64,000 bases of DNA from Phoronis australis (GCA_002633005.1 NMRA01000044.1:573195-637194); one strand, 5' to 3'. Positions 23,941 through 36,330 are shown, numbered from the stretch's first letter. Notes: a model not told the origin generated them from the letters alone. Translations and numbers: made by a program.

Positions 23941-24972
23941 CTGGCGGTTCCTGAAGGACAAATAACATGCATTTTTAGTGTAATTTAATTAACGAATAAA
24001 GACTATATCAGAAATCACACCTTTGTTGCTCTTTTAGATTTTTGTAAAAAAGCGTTTTTCCAATGTTAATTCCTATTGGCTTACGCACGTCTGACGTCAC
24101 TGAGACTGCCGTGGGTGAAGGCAATAAGATAAATCAAGCTTATTAAGTATATAGCTCATTGGGAGAATGCCTCTCGGCTACAGAACTGTGCTTAATGTGT
24201 ATAATTCGTCTGTGATCTCGGTTCTCAAAAGTCCATAATGCAAGTTTACTGCCGTGTAGTGTTGACTATTAGTAGAACGATGCCGTTCTGGCTCGGCACG
24301 GGCCAGGAAAGGGCCCCGACTGCGTAGCCTTACCTGGGTGCAAGCTAGTAAATATACAGCGGCCGTTGCACCGACGTGGGTAAAAACTGATCAAATTTAA
24401 TCTGGAACAAAATTAGAGTAAACTAAGTTATTGACTTGTGTTGAAAAAATTGGCGTTCTGCCGTTCACTCTGCTGCTAAAATTTGATTGCGCTCTTTAAG
24501 GTCGGCTTTCGGCGCCCTCACCTGTTGCCTTATTGGCCAGTTTCGTTCCCGGAGTTGTTGTTCTTCTTCCAAGCGATCGAACTGTTCTTCGAAGTTGTGT
24601 GCATGTCACAACAAATTACTACAGCTGGTTTCATTTCTTTACATTTCTTTAATTTATTACACACATTACAACTTCTAGCTTTGTGCGATACCTGTGATAG
24701 ATCTAGAGGATGAAAAAATGCATAAACCCAAGACAATAACCTATCGAATGGAGAGCAATCACAAGATGTATATCAAATGCTAATTCAACACTCAGAACGT
24801 GAGCACACTACTGTATAACATGTCAAAATATTGTGTGGGGTAGACAATAGCGGAGTTGCAACGGCGCCATATTGGAAATGGGTCAGAATGTTGCATTGTG
24901 GTTAATGTGGCATTATTCAGTAAACAAGTACGTGGCAAGCATGGGTGTGAACCGGCACAGGGAGGTTATACG

Positions 24973-25325
24973 TGTTATGTGCCTGGCTGCTATAATAACA
25001 GTTAGCGAAATAAAGAATTTAGTCATTACCTGTTTCCCAAGGATCAAGAACTGCGTAAAAATGGGTCAGAAACATCGGTAGAGCTGGTAGCAAAGGCCGG
25101 TTTAATGAACTCTTTCCGACTTCGTGGCATAAAGTATGCAGCGCTCATTTTGAGGGCGGCAAGAAAACGAATCTTTGAAAGTGCCCAACAATATTTCCCT
25201 TGAAAGAAACAGCAACAAATTCTCCCACGGCGGAGGGTAGTGAAAAAAACGTGTTTTCGCTTGACCAGAACCAAGCCAACCTGAGCAATTTTGAGGATAA
25301 TACCTCTGCACAATCACCTGTGCAT
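24973..25325 (+). pseudogene. Broken THAP zinc-finger domain (transposase relic)
   Basis: THAP domains are C2CH zinc fingers found in P-element and Kolobok transposases and in host proteins derived from them. Here the first part reads CYVPGCYNNS, then after a TAG, EFSHYLFPKDQELRK. A -1 slip in an A run (about 25047) leads to WVRNIGR, then HKVCSAHFEGGKKT, a TGA, and CPTIFPLKE. All four metal ligands (C-x4-C and C-x2-H) and the FP, W and P residues of the family are visible. The two stops and one slip make it non-functional. Upstream and downstream lie two copies of a 0.5-kb MITE. Confidence 0.7.
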
Positions 25326-26648
25326 TAACGTGCTAATACACACTTCAGAATATTATTATTTAATTTCTACAAAATTGTGGTGCATTGCAATCAAAATTTG
25401 TTGTTAAATTACGATCATTTTTCAGAAAGTTTGAGCTGAAATCGCAGGGCGAAATCTCGCCGACAGATGCGTAGCTGCCGGTCTCGCAATCGTCGATAGT
25501 ACAACTTGAATTTTTGAATAAGAATACAGTTTCGACTCAACAAATTACGTGAAATCCTCCTTTTAAAAGTTTTCCAAATAGCGTCTCTAAGATTTTTAAA
25601 TTCTTATGGAGTCTGGATGAACTGCAGATTAAGTCCAAATCTGCGCTAGATTGTAGCCCGCAACACGAGAAAAATCTCTGGAGAAACACCCAAAGCTGTT
25701 GTCACGTGACGTTTATTTTGAAGTTTGTACGGATGTGTGTGAGAGAGCACCCCGGCCAACCCGCTATCGAGAACGACTGGAAGGCGATCGAGAACGAAAT
25801 TTGTTGCGAGAAGCAAAGCCAGGCAAGGTGAGTAAATTTGATGAATTTACGTTGTTTTTACTTCCAATGTGAAAACAGAGGCATGAGTTCAAGGTGCAAC
25901 ACATTGAGGAAGGGCAGGTAGAGGTTTAGGCTAGTGTCTTTTCAAATTATTGGAGATAAGTTTCGTTGAACGAGGCATCGCTTAAGTCAAAGGTGATTTC
26001 TATGTTATTTTGGCAAACTGCGGTTATTTTTGGCACCAGAGCAATAAATTGACCATGAAGTTATGAAGAAATGACTTGTGAAAATATAACACAACGCTTG
26101 TTTTTCGTAGATTTGTCAGGCTCTCTGATTTTTCAACACTTTTCTGTTGAAAGATGCGGTCGAGAACTCAAAGATAAGCGATCGGAAACGCAATTTTTTG
26201 TTATGTTTATGCTATCGAGAACGCATCGTGGTGTGCCGAACAGTTATGAACTTTTTACTTATAAAACGTGAAAAGAGTTACAAAATAAGTGTGGTGCAAT
26301 GAATTAATCACGTTTTGCGTCATTGCTCTTTTACCTCCGTATCCAAACTAAACAATATCATAGCATTACCATTAAATCACAATGAGCGACTACATCTAGA
26401 TCAATCCCTATTTTGATTATAGAAATTTTCACAAATGAATTTATTTTCATTTCAGGAAACAAGTTCACTGTAACATTGTGAGGCGAGCTTCAACGAACAG
26501 GTTAATCATGGCGTGAATATACACCCTACCAGGGTTTTGAAATACAGACATTTACTTTTAGACTAAACCAAAGGAAACAAGGGGTTCTAAATTAAGACTC
26601 ACCCAGCAATTGTTCCATGAGGCGTGTGAGCCAGGAGTAAACATGAAA

Positions 26649-27165
26649 GCGTTTTCCCGTTCAGTGACTTTACCAGACGTAGGGGGTTTTGAACGTGTGA
26701 TGGCATCTAGCTTCTTTGTTAACTGTCAAGCACAATCTTTTGTCTGTTTTGACAACAGGCAGGCCAATTACCTACCAGGCTTATTACAGACCACGGGTGA
26801 ACACCCTCAAACCCAGGGTGGATTGATACATTACGAAAAAATAGATTATCGTAATTTCGGTTGCAGTTGGGTGATTTTGGCGATTCAAAAACTAAACATA
26901 ATCACCGACGATTTTAGAAATCCCATTGGTTTATGTTCGTATGTGTTATAACTTAACTTTCATTTTTAACAGCACATCCCAATCGAGCTAGACACAATCT
27001 TATAATTGAAGATTAGAGCAATTATCGAACAGTAGAGGGCTGCCCCCCAACCATGAATGCCAGAATGGAGTTAATCAGTCGTGTAAGATAGTGGCTACAG
27101 AGGTTAACTTCCCAACTTGTTGTTGGGCTATAGAATCGAACAAGTTAGGAGCTACGGGAAAACGC
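26649..27165 (+). mobile_element. 0.5-kb MITE with 12-bp TIRs, copy 2
   Basis: Same ends (GCGTTTTCCCGT and ACGGGAAAACGC) and interior as 23433-23940, same orientation, 517 bp. A 113-codon open frame across it (26610-26951) is not conserved in copy 1, which carries stops and indels, so it is not taken as a gene. Confidence 0.65.
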
Positions 27166-27196
27166 CGTAATGGAAAATTGTTGATGCAGATGAAAG

Positions 27197-27408
27197 CACT
27201 GGCATATTTAGGGGGGAGGGGAGGGGGGCCGTGGGGGCCATGGCCCCTCCTAAAATTCTCCCAGATATCATTTGGCAGTCCGGGGGCGAATTGCCGACTA
27301 ACATTATGCGCACTACATGTTAGGTTGGGCGCATGTTTCGCATGTGGCGAAATTCTGACTGTTCCTGTGCCCTGCCCCCCCAACTCAAAATCCTGGATCT
27401 GCCCCTGG
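27197..27408 (-). mobile_element. GGCGGATCCAGG-family short element
   Basis: Reverse complement reads CCAGGGGCAGATCCAGGATT, then TTGAGTTGGGGGGGCAGGGC and GGGAGAATTTTAGGAGGGGC, in the same order as the copy at 15449. Overlapping open frames on both strands (about 130 codons) come from its GC-rich sequence and are not genes. Confidence 0.5.
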
Positions 27409-27499
27409 AAAGCGATTGTCGAATCTTCTTGCCAGACTGTGACAGCAGAAGGAAAGAAAAACAAATACGCCAGTGAAGTTAAAGAATGATGATGAGCGT

Positions 27500-28990
27500 G
27501 CCTGTTGGGAGCGAGAAGAGAGCGGCAACACCATTCGTGAGGTGATTCAAAGACTACCGCTCATGAACTTCTGGGATTTAAAAAAATTCCAGAAATGATT
27601 TTTACTGTTTTGCTGATAAAACTGATGATATTTTGTTGGATGTTTTACTGATATTATCGATACATAGATGAACAGATTGACTTGTGGCACTTGTGTGGCT
27701 TGGATATTCAACATTTAGTACCTTTACAGTGCTTGACTCTTCTGTTTTGTAGTCTTGGTCCTGAGTGTATCTTCATTCAAGATCTCCAAATAATGTGACA
27801 TTGAAAAAGAGTGAGGCGAGTTATAATACACCTATTATATTGTGATTTTCTCAAAAACGTAGTTAAAATGTTTTCTTTAACATCACTTCAAGACATAGTG
27901 TAGTGATTACGCAGGAAATCAACAACAATATTAAAGCAATTCTAAAATATTATTGATCTTTTATCACACATACTTCAAAATTGGTCATACAGAAAAAGAT
28001 AGAAAATATTGCTTTAGGGAAATCAACATTACAAATTCAGTGTAAATTTCTTGCGAATTATTTTTGGAATGTATTAGACTAAATCATCACTGAATCATAG
28101 ATAATCTATTCCGGACAGGTTCATAGTATAAAATTCTCTCACACGGAATCAACAACAATATGAAAACAATTTCTACAATTATGGCAGACATATAGTTTTC
28201 TTATAAAATACTAATTGGTCATAACAACTGTATGTAAGTATCACCCAATGACACATAGTGTGGCCATTTAAATGTACCCAAACACTACAAAAATGCACTG
28301 GTTCTGTTAAAAATGCTGTTGAAATAACACAAATAGGAGAAAGGTTCAAAACAAAATGTCAAAATACTATCACATCAGATACATGTAACTACCAACCATA
28401 AACTCTGTAAAGCTGAATAAAGTTTCTTGAATTAACAACTCTCACTACTGGACTGGATAATTTTACTCATGGCGGTTCTGGTTCTCATGCCTGTAGAAGT
28501 AAGCATACTATTTGTATGGCACATTCACAACAACAAGGAATGTCCTCACTCTTTCCGTGAAACATTGACCGCAGATAGGGCACTGAATCAACTTGGTTCC
28601 TGAGCACTATGTTTCATATTGTGTTTTCTTATGCGGTAAAAAATCTTGCCCCATACAACACCGGGTTGGTAAAGGTCTTGCTTGCGGCTGAGTATCACGG
28701 TCATGGGGTTATACAAAAAAGGCTTCTTCCTGAATGAAGCTCCACAACATATATGCATACACAACCCTTTGTCACTTGCAGCTACTCTTTTTTGAAGGAC
28801 TCTTCGTGTGGCTACAGTTCAACTGAAAAATCAAATGAATTAAGTCATATTTGTGAGGCTAAATATCACACAGAAATCATGAAAAACGGTGAAAGTATAA
28901 CAAACGATCGACCCGTCAACTATATTATGGTCGTGTTATTATAAAATTATTGATATAACAACTTAACTTGAACGATTATTCAGGAAACTG
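27500..28990. other. Mostly featureless; one C2H2-like finger trace on the minus strand
   Basis: Around 28558-28590 the minus strand reads QCPICGQCFTERVRT, like the first half of a C2H2 zinc finger, but no second His pair or continuing frame is seen. The rest is AT-rich with no recognised gene. Confidence 0.25.
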
Positions 28991-30295
28991 CAGAGAAAAA
29001 ATATGTGTTCACGATCGCATTTCTTGTGTTCACGATCGCCATAGAGAATTAACAGCTTCGTTCCCGATCGCCGTCTCACAAAGGATCTGCTTGTATCGGT
29101 AGGTATCTCGAATTGTTTCACAAATTATAACTAAGAAAGGTGTCACCAGGGACGATTTCACTATAAACGTCACGCGTGTCCACTGAAGAACCCAGGAATT
29201 GCTAATAACAAGTAGAAATTGACGAATTTGCGAGACGCAAGGCATTTTACCGAAAGCCATTGCATTCTGCGGTTTCTACCGGTATTTCAAAAAATAGTAA
29301 AAGCCACGTATTATTTCAGATCCACAACAAAGACTAAGCTCTGACGCTTTTCGGTGTGTCGCATTGGTACCAAAGTAGCCTCTATTTAAAAAGAAAATGA
29401 CATTTAAACTCACCGGGTACTTCAATGTCGTCTGCCATTTTTGGTGTAAGGTCGCGGGTTGGCAGGGGTGGAGAGTACGCGTGCGTGTGTCTGTCATCAG
29501 AGTCCATTTGCCAGATTAAATGCGATGTAATGAGCTAGGTGTGCATTGTAACCAAAGAAATTAAATCAAGCAATAAAGCAGAGCGTGTTTTAATATTCAG
29601 CAATTGCTGGCCTCATCTGCTAAAAAACGTTCGAGAACAGCGAATGTGCAAATCCTCCATATTTGAATTTGCCGCCGCAGTTGCATTATGGGAAATGAAT
29701 GCCTCTATCGCTTGACAACCGATTGTGTACAGTGTTGCCGGGTGTTGTAACGAACGTTTAACACAGAAGCGGTCAATAAAGTTATTTTATTTGATTTCTT
29801 ATCAAAAAAATAATCTACTCATAAATTGGCAAAAAAATTCTGGAATATCATTTGGGGATTGAGGAATTATTGATGATTAAACTATGAAGTGAAATCTGAC
29901 AGGCCAAAGCAAATTGTTTTTTTAACTTTCCTCGTCTTTAGGAAACCGTACAAAGCGTTGCACACGCTCTTCAATCACGGTAATTCCCACCTCACAGCTG
30001 CTTTTAACCCTTGTAATGACTCATCGACATGGGATTAGCATTCGCCAATTGCCAGTAATCGTAGTAAGAAGGACTTTAAAAATTGGCGGCAATGAAGTGC
30101 GGTGAGTATGAAGTGTGAGTTTGAGTATGATTTGAGTCTGAGTACGGAGATTGGAGGCCGGAGCCAGGTAAACTATAAGCACATGTCTTGGATTGTACAA
30201 ATTTTTAAAATTATGATTTTTATAAGATACTGAGAATTTGTAACATATTTTTGCTAGTCTAAATAATTGAAAACGGCAGCTAAATATAATAATCT

Positions 30296-30946
30296 TTGAA
30301 AAACTTAGAGCCTTTGAATATAGAAGTTTTTAAGAATATACCTATTAACAAACAAGTGTTGCGGAATAATCAAAACATTTTACTTAGCGATAAATCCGTA
30401 TTTTGTCGGGAAATGTTTGAAGCGGGACTGAGTATTTTCTGAAGATTTTCTATATAATAAAAATAAAATTCTTAGTTGGCCAGGGATTTTATCAAAAATA
30501 AATACAATCTCAAGAATTTTTGTATATTCCAATACAATGTTGTTGTTAGTGCATTGAGGAAGCATCTTGATGAACTAGAACCAAGATCTATTGGTTGTAG
30601 CAACTTTCATTTAATTAATTATAGCAGATATAGTAAAGATTGGTTTAAAAAGTGTTCTATACATACTTTTGCACAAAACCCCGACACTTATGCGCGGTTA
30701 AGTAATTATTATAATGAAAAAGAAATTTATTTTTTACCTTTCAGCCTCCCAGTAAATCCTGAATTAAAAAACTGGTCTGCACGCATGCTTTTAATTAGTA
30801 TTTTAGAAATCATCAAAGTTATACTGTTATTATTTTATTGCCTTATATATCTATTAGTCGCAATTTTGTACTTTTGTTAAAGCCAGAACTGAGGCACTCA
30901 ACCTCAGACTGGCTACGTGATGTTGTCTGGGCAATAAATGTATAAA
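30296..30946 (+). mobile_element. 5'-truncated L1/Tx1-like retrotransposon fragment
   Basis: The frames after 30298 align with the L1-like ORF at 38843: for instance SALRKHLDELEPRSIG against SRKIDQGHQRLVG, and YYNEKEIYFLPFSLPVNPEL against YSKQDIRKIYSLPFTLPLEP. This is the region between the RT and the C-terminal zinc motif of ORF2. It lacks the zinc motif and has frame changes. A 14-base target duplication (AAATATAATAATCT) lies at 30282-30295 and 30947-30960, within the host TIR element. Confidence 0.65.
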
Positions 30947-31732
30947 AAATATAATAATCTCTTCTGTATAGAAACTCTCACGCTGGCAAACGCGACCCAG
31001 TCGCAAAATAAACTTTTTAATCTCGCAACGTCTAGCGACCAGATAGCGTTTTGATGACATGCACGTTAATAGAATGACCCGAGTCTTCACAAGTGGAGGA
31101 GTGTTTCATATAGGAAGTAAGCACTTGCGGAGGTCAGTTTTGTTTTTGTTTTCAAATTACACTGCAGTTGTATTCTTTGATAATTAGTAAAGGTGTAAAC
31201 AAAAATTATCCAAGTTTATGACCTTTGAGCTTATAATATACCTCGCGCTTTGCCTAATGTAACTTTCGATATAAGTAATTGGCTTGTAAAATGCACACTT
31301 AAATTATCTATTCATCAGTCTTACACAGTCGGTCACAAAGCCGATGTTTTGTTTATTTGACGTCGCGTGGTTGTCAATACTTGCATTTGAAGGCAGCATG
31401 TTCATCTAATCAGATTTTGAATTTGTCAATGCCCCAATAACATGCAGTGTTGCGGACACAAACCAATTTGCAAACGTGAGGAACCATAGGAGGGAAGGGC
31501 TCAACATATTGCCTCGGGAAATTGTGCAAGTTGTGATTGGCAATTGCACGTGTGTAGGCGGCCCAAAAGGTGAGGGAGCCAGCCCGTGGAGGTGCACCTT
31601 CCGTTCAGGAAAATCTACGATTCGACCAAAAAAGGAGCAGCCACTCCGCGGCAACCTGGACGTTCACTGCTACCGGTCCTACTTCCTAGACTCAATATTT
31701 CCTCACGCTCCGCAATGTTGTTTTTTCATTTT

Positions 31733-31796
31733 GCTTGCGGCAGCTAACGGGGGGCGGGGGCGGGGGGAGGGCCCTGGGCCCCCTAAATCCGCCTAT
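31733..31796 (+). repeat. End of a GGCGGATCCAGG-family element
   Basis: A G-rich tract is followed by GGCCCCCTAAATCCGCCTAT, the same ending as the element at 50452-51330. It overlaps an open frame that is therefore not taken as a gene. Confidence 0.4.
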
Positions 31797-33379
31797 GCTA
31801 TTCCCGTGAATTCTGAAAGTGTTTCTTTAGTCAAGAGGTAGTTCTTCTCGGTAAATGGAAATGTAATCCTACAGGTGTATCAAGGTAAAAACTATAAGAA
31901 CATTTTATAAGCGTAAAGCGAGGTTGCATTTCATTTCTTACAGCTAAATGGTGTGCAATGAAGCCTAAAGTCAAAAATAGAATGTACATGTAGACTAATT
32001 TCAAAATTCTGAACACCATAAAATTTAGTGTAAGAAGAAATATTGTATTTACCATCAGAGAAAACAACATAGAATTTGTAGTTTGCAGGTGATTCATTTT
32101 ATTTTACCTTGTTTGATGACACATAAGAACCATCTTTAAGGATCTGTATTTCTAATTACAAAAGTGCACAAATGATATTTACAAATATTGTGACCAGCAA
32201 GCAGCACGTGATACTCTTCAGGGATGTAAAATTTGGTCTTTTTCTGTTAATTTGAAGCAACACTCCCTCCAGGTCCTTATTGGTTCTATTAACTGGAGCA
32301 TCTGCAGTATATCCATGTTCGGAAATGCTAGTTTGTAACACAGAAGGACTGAAAGCAGAAAGCGTGAGTGAATTATTATCAAAAGACAATGGATGGAAAT
32401 TCACCATCTGTCCACATGTAACATTTGCCATCCTTTTCTAAAAGTTTCACTCACACTCGCCTTCAAGAACTGACGTAGAACACAGTTCACGAATCAAACA
32501 GTTTGGTATCGACATGGGTTAACAGCACAGTTGATATGCGGACATGATTGGTGCATGTCTAACGTGAAGGGAGTAGATCATTTTCACGTGTTAATACCAA
32601 GCTGGCCCTTTGTAAAATACCGTCAACTATCACTTGTGGTAATGTTAACTAGTTATATCTTGAACCCAAGCTTAAATATATTTTATAAATGATAGTCCAC
32701 TCTTATCAAAAATCCAGTACAACCTGTGTGTGGACTGTAAAATACTGTGGCCAATTAAGTCATGTACAGTTATCACTGTTCCTTACAAGATCAAAGGGCA
32801 GGCAATAAGTGGCCTAAATCACAACTTAGTTTTTTCAACAAACCCCGAACTTGGTAAGTGTAGGTATAGGTAAAGCGTAACTATATTATAAATCAGGGTG
32901 TGGGTAGATACAACGGAAACATTAGCACAAGTGCTACTTACAGATAAAAAATACATGTTTAGACAATTATTTACAGAGAGGTACACATACATGTAGAAGA
33001 TACACATGCAAAAACATACATTACTATGTATACAAGCCTTAGTCAAAAACTTAATGGTTGAGTTGTAAATTTACTTCCAGTGAATTCTATGAGTCTCTGT
33101 TAGCCACTCGCTGATGGGAAATTGCCCATTGGCTGAATGGTAAGCACACTTGCCAGTTTTATCAGGGTATTTATCAGGGTTGCTGTTCGATACCCTGAGG
33201 TTGGATAAACTCGGCTATAACTACAATTGCCAACGCGATGCAAAAGACACAACATTGAAACGGTTCTGGCACATTGTAACATCTTATTGATGCATGCAAT
33301 TTGTTCCTGAGAAACACTTCAATTGAGACGTAATAATTTTATGGACTCGTCCTCATTCTCATTTGATGATTTATTGCAG

Positions 33380-33629
33380 GTCAAGCGTCTGGGAGTCTAC
33401 AACCAAATTTATGAGTTGCTGGAACACTTAAAATAATTATGAAAATTAGGCCCAAATTAATACCTAACGAACGGTTACTATGTCTAAGCCAAGTTACAAA
33501 ACAATTGTCAAGCGTCTGAAAGTCTACAACCAAATTTATGAGTTACTGGAACACTTAAATAATATGAAAATTAGGCCTAATACACAACGAACGGTTACTA
33601 ACTAAGCCAGGTTACAAAACAATTGTCTG
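33380..33629 (+). repeat. Two-unit tandem duplication, period about 127 bp
   Basis: GTCAAGCGTCTG, AGTCTACAACCAAATTTATG, CTGGAACACTTAAA and GAACGGTTACT occur in order from 33380 and again from 33507, with small indels. It lies inside the 2.9-kb TIR element. Confidence 0.75.
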
Positions 33630-33999
33630 CTCTAGACCTTTAAACAGTGCTCAAAACTAACGATAAATGACAAAATGAAATTATGCACTACTATGTAATT
33701 AAGCCTTTACAACTGTAATCTTGAACACGTTAGCAATTAGAAGGAATCACTAATTTTGTAACAGAAGACGCAAGGCAGGTAAATGTCGCTTGTATATTCG
33801 CTTTCAATCGCAGTCTGTTTCTGCACCAGCAAGTGCCAGAATCAGAAAGAGCTACATCCGGTAATACGCTATCTGGGCGCTAGATGTCGAGAGAGTAAAA
33901 AAGGTTATTTTGCGGCTGGGTCGCGTTTGCCTCACGCTGCTGCTAGGCATACATAATATCCCAGAATGCAATAGAGAGGAACTGGTGTGGGGCATGCGT

Positions 34000-34944
34000 A
34001 GGCGCTACGTTCAAATACCAAAAGGTGGTTGGCTGTGCCTACGTGCGCCTACGCCCCACTACAGCACTGCTGTTGAGGCCGAAGCAGATATGTACCGGAA
34101 AGATACAATGCAATCCCGCTGACAAATGCTGCGTCTGTCCAGACCATTACGCCATAGTCCCAGATCTCCTATCTTTCACCTCCGTGGACATTTTCGGGGG
34201 GCATCCGGAACTTTGAATTAAACCCATCGACAGATGTTCAAAATTCAATTTCAAAAAAGTTCCCAAGAATACACTTGCACGTTTAGTAAGAACTCTAACT
34301 TTAAAGTTGGAAAAAATATAACTTCAACTAGTATGTTAGCCACTAGGTGTCAGCGCAAAATGATCCGAACAGCCAATCAAATGCCAGGAAAATATTGTGT
34401 CCATACCTTTCCCATTCAAAAGTCGTCTGCTTGACATGAAAACCTTCATCAGAGGACAGTCAGCTGATGTTATCCTGCTGGCTTAGCTAGTTTGTTCACT
34501 GCTACTGACTACATTGGATAGCATTAATTCTTGGATGGGTGTGCAAGTAATAGGCAATTACCAAGGGCCAAGGCTCAAAAACCAGCAGGCAGCAGTTAGG
34601 AATTGAGGAAAGCCAAGTCAAGTGGCCACGAGTGTCATACTGAAACAATTCTTGGCATGTTCCTGAATCATTTTGTGTTTCGCAAAGAACAGTTTTGAGT
34701 CAGCTAGGACTCTGCTGAAACCATGAATTATTGAACGAGTGTGCGACCACACAATAGACTGGCAAGATGTCTGCCCCTTGTTGCATTCATGTCTCAGGTT
34801 CTGCTCAAATTTCAAAGCTGGAATTTTCAGATATTACCTGGTAGAAGGCTACTCCTTCAAATCGATATATCAACGTTAAGTGCCAGTGAAGTATCATTGC
34901 TGATAAGTTTTTAAGTGTTTGTGAAAAAACAGAGCTCTTGTCAT
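34000..34944. other. Intergenic, no gene recognised
   Basis: Several short open frames on both strands have no recognisable motif. No repeat copy found within the window. Confidence 0.35.
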
Positions 34945-35185
34945 GCGCGCATCCAGGGGTGGGGGGGGCTCGGGGGCTTGAACGAGCCTCCCAATTTGGT
35001 CAAGTGGGTAAAATTTTTTGGCTCAGAGAAACAAAAACTCCGAAAAAGTAGAGAATGAGACAAACGTTTACTAAAAAGGTAGGAACGCACAATTCGTAGC
35101 TCTGAAGTATCCCGTGAATCTTAATAAATGTCCACGTTCTCAAAAATTCGAGCCCCCCATTTTTAGGCTTGGTGCATGCATGCTT
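34945..35185 (+). repeat. G-run repeat, ungapped copy
   Basis: Begins GCGCATCCAGGGGTGGGG and continues CTCGGGGGCTTGAACGAGCC, CCCAATTTGG; near its end it has an inverted CGAGCCCCCCATTTTTAGG, so it can fold back on itself. It matches the gapped copy at 18113. Noncoding. Confidence 0.5.
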
Positions 35186-35189
35186 CTAT

Positions 35190-36320
35190 CACAAGCAGTG
35201 TTACAGACACTTAACGGATGCAACAATAATTGAAAGGGCTCTTAAAAAACAAAAAGATCAATACAAGCTGATGGTGGAAATAATGTTGAGCACACTATAA
35301 TAGGGAGACTGTTACTGTCATTTACATGTACATTTAACTGTGCTGAAAGAAATACACCATACATGTCTTGCCACTACAATGAATCATTTGCCACAAATCA
35401 AACTTTCATCACAGGGGAACTTCACAAACAAAAGAAAAGTTGAAAACCTATCCACGTTCCAAACATTCAATTGTAAATACTCCTACCTCTTCTTAATTTA
35501 AAAAGGTGTCATTTATGGTAAATAATCTTTAGTTTACGTCACAGAACAAAATTGGTTTGCTTGATAAATTTGTAGTAATAGTGGTCTCAATCTCAAATGT
35601 TCTGGCATTAGATTTTAACTACAGTGGGTGATCAGCACTGATTTTTATGAACTTCTAAGCCTATTTTGAAATACTTTTATGTAAAATCATGAGCAGTGTT
35701 TGGAATTTGAGAAATATAAAAATGGAAATATTGCCTGTGTTCTGTAATTTATTTATCTTGAAAAGTCAAATGTTGCGCAGATTTCATTATATCACATTTT
35801 GAAGATTCTTGAATTGGAGTTTTTAGCAAAGGAAAATTTTTGCACTTCCAATTACATGTATGTGCTATTTAAAACAAGAAGCGTCAAATGAAATTATAGC
35901 TCTTACGATAAAGAAGACGCTTTTCAGTTTCAAACAAACACTATTGCTAACATGACCATTCTTGTATTTTTCAAAGGCTGAACTACTGTATTAAGGATGA
36001 TGAAAATATTTCTATGCTTTAAAATGTTTGAAGGCAGCTGCACAGTGTAATTAATTCTAGCAATGATTTTAATTTCTGTTAATGCTTATTTTTGCTGAGC
36101 ACTTAGACAAAATGAAATTTCAGTAGTGTTACTTTGTGCTAAAGTGAAGATTATTTTGGTTATCTATTTCGGTTTAATAGGAATACTGTAACAAGGTGTT
36201 TAGATGAAATGGTATTCAGGTTGTCAAAACTTTTTTTATTTTGGGTAGTGTGCAGGCTTACAGAGATATTTTTTAAACTTTATCTTTGCCATTAAAGTTG
36301 GGCTCAAAATTTGTGTTTCC
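35190..36320. other. AT-rich intergenic, no gene recognised
   Basis: No open frame longer than about 60 codons and no motif supported. Confidence 0.45.
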
Positions 36321-36330
36321 TGGTTAACTC

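Larger units (their letters stand above)
25735..29080. mobile_element. Possible decayed DNA transposon outlined by GCGATCGAGAACG motifs
   Basis: The word GCGATCGAGAACG and close variants occur at 25763, 25784, 26157, 26178 and 26211 on the + strand and, inverted (GTTCACGATCGC), at 29006, 29028 and 29059. Repeats facing inwards from two sides resemble subterminal transposase-binding sites. No TIR could be matched with certainty. A MITE and a GGCGGATCCAGG copy lie inside. Limits are approximate. Confidence 0.3.
30986..33930. mobile_element. 2.9-kb TIR DNA element with 9-bp target duplication, superfamily unknown
   Basis: Left terminus GCAAACGCGACCCAGTCGCA and the reversed right terminus GCAAACGCGACCCAGCCGCA match for about 33 bp with two differences, then imperfectly to about 75 bp (TCTAGCGMCCAGATAGCGT). 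CTCACGCTG is duplicated at 30977-30985 and 33931-33939; the empty site is seen in copy 1 of the host element near 11930. An 8-9 bp duplication fits Mutator, Merlin, hAT or P-type transposases; the TIR sequence did not let me choose. No transposase family was recognised in its frames (the longest are 121 codons at 31476 on + and 91 codons at 32156 on -). Confidence 0.7.
29640..33998. mobile_element. TIR DNA element, copy 2, carrying two later insertions
   Basis: The left end GCGAATGTGCAAATCC and the next 170 bases match the right end of copy 1 (11847-13743) reversed. 29820-30295 matches copy 1 12430-11950 reversed, with about 1.1 kb of copy 1's interior deleted. The rest continues at 30947-30985 and again at 33931-33998 (GCTAGGCATAC, GGAACTGGTGTGGGGCATGC). 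It is broken by the L1-like insertion at 30296 and the TIR element at 30986. The last bases of its right end are replaced. Confidence 0.65.

Noticed and set aside
23433-27165. The two same-direction 0.5-kb repeats as LTRs of a retrotransposon
   Set aside because: Each copy has its own perfect 12-bp inverted ends but no TG...CA ends, and no gag, RT or primer-binding site lies between them. Two MITE copies explain this better.
27075-27489. Two overlapping ~130-codon open frames on opposite strands
   Set aside because: They lie over a GC-rich GGCGGATCCAGG-family element; stop-poor composition explains them.
32819-33046. Minus-strand frame rich in Cys and Tyr
   Set aside because: Low-complexity ACATACATGTA-type DNA; no motif or splice support.
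33125-33200. tRNA-like TTGGCTGAATGGTAAGC ... GTTCGATACCC
   Set aside because: A and B box words are present, but no acceptor or anticodon stem could be formed and a short internal duplication (TATCAGGG) breaks the fold.
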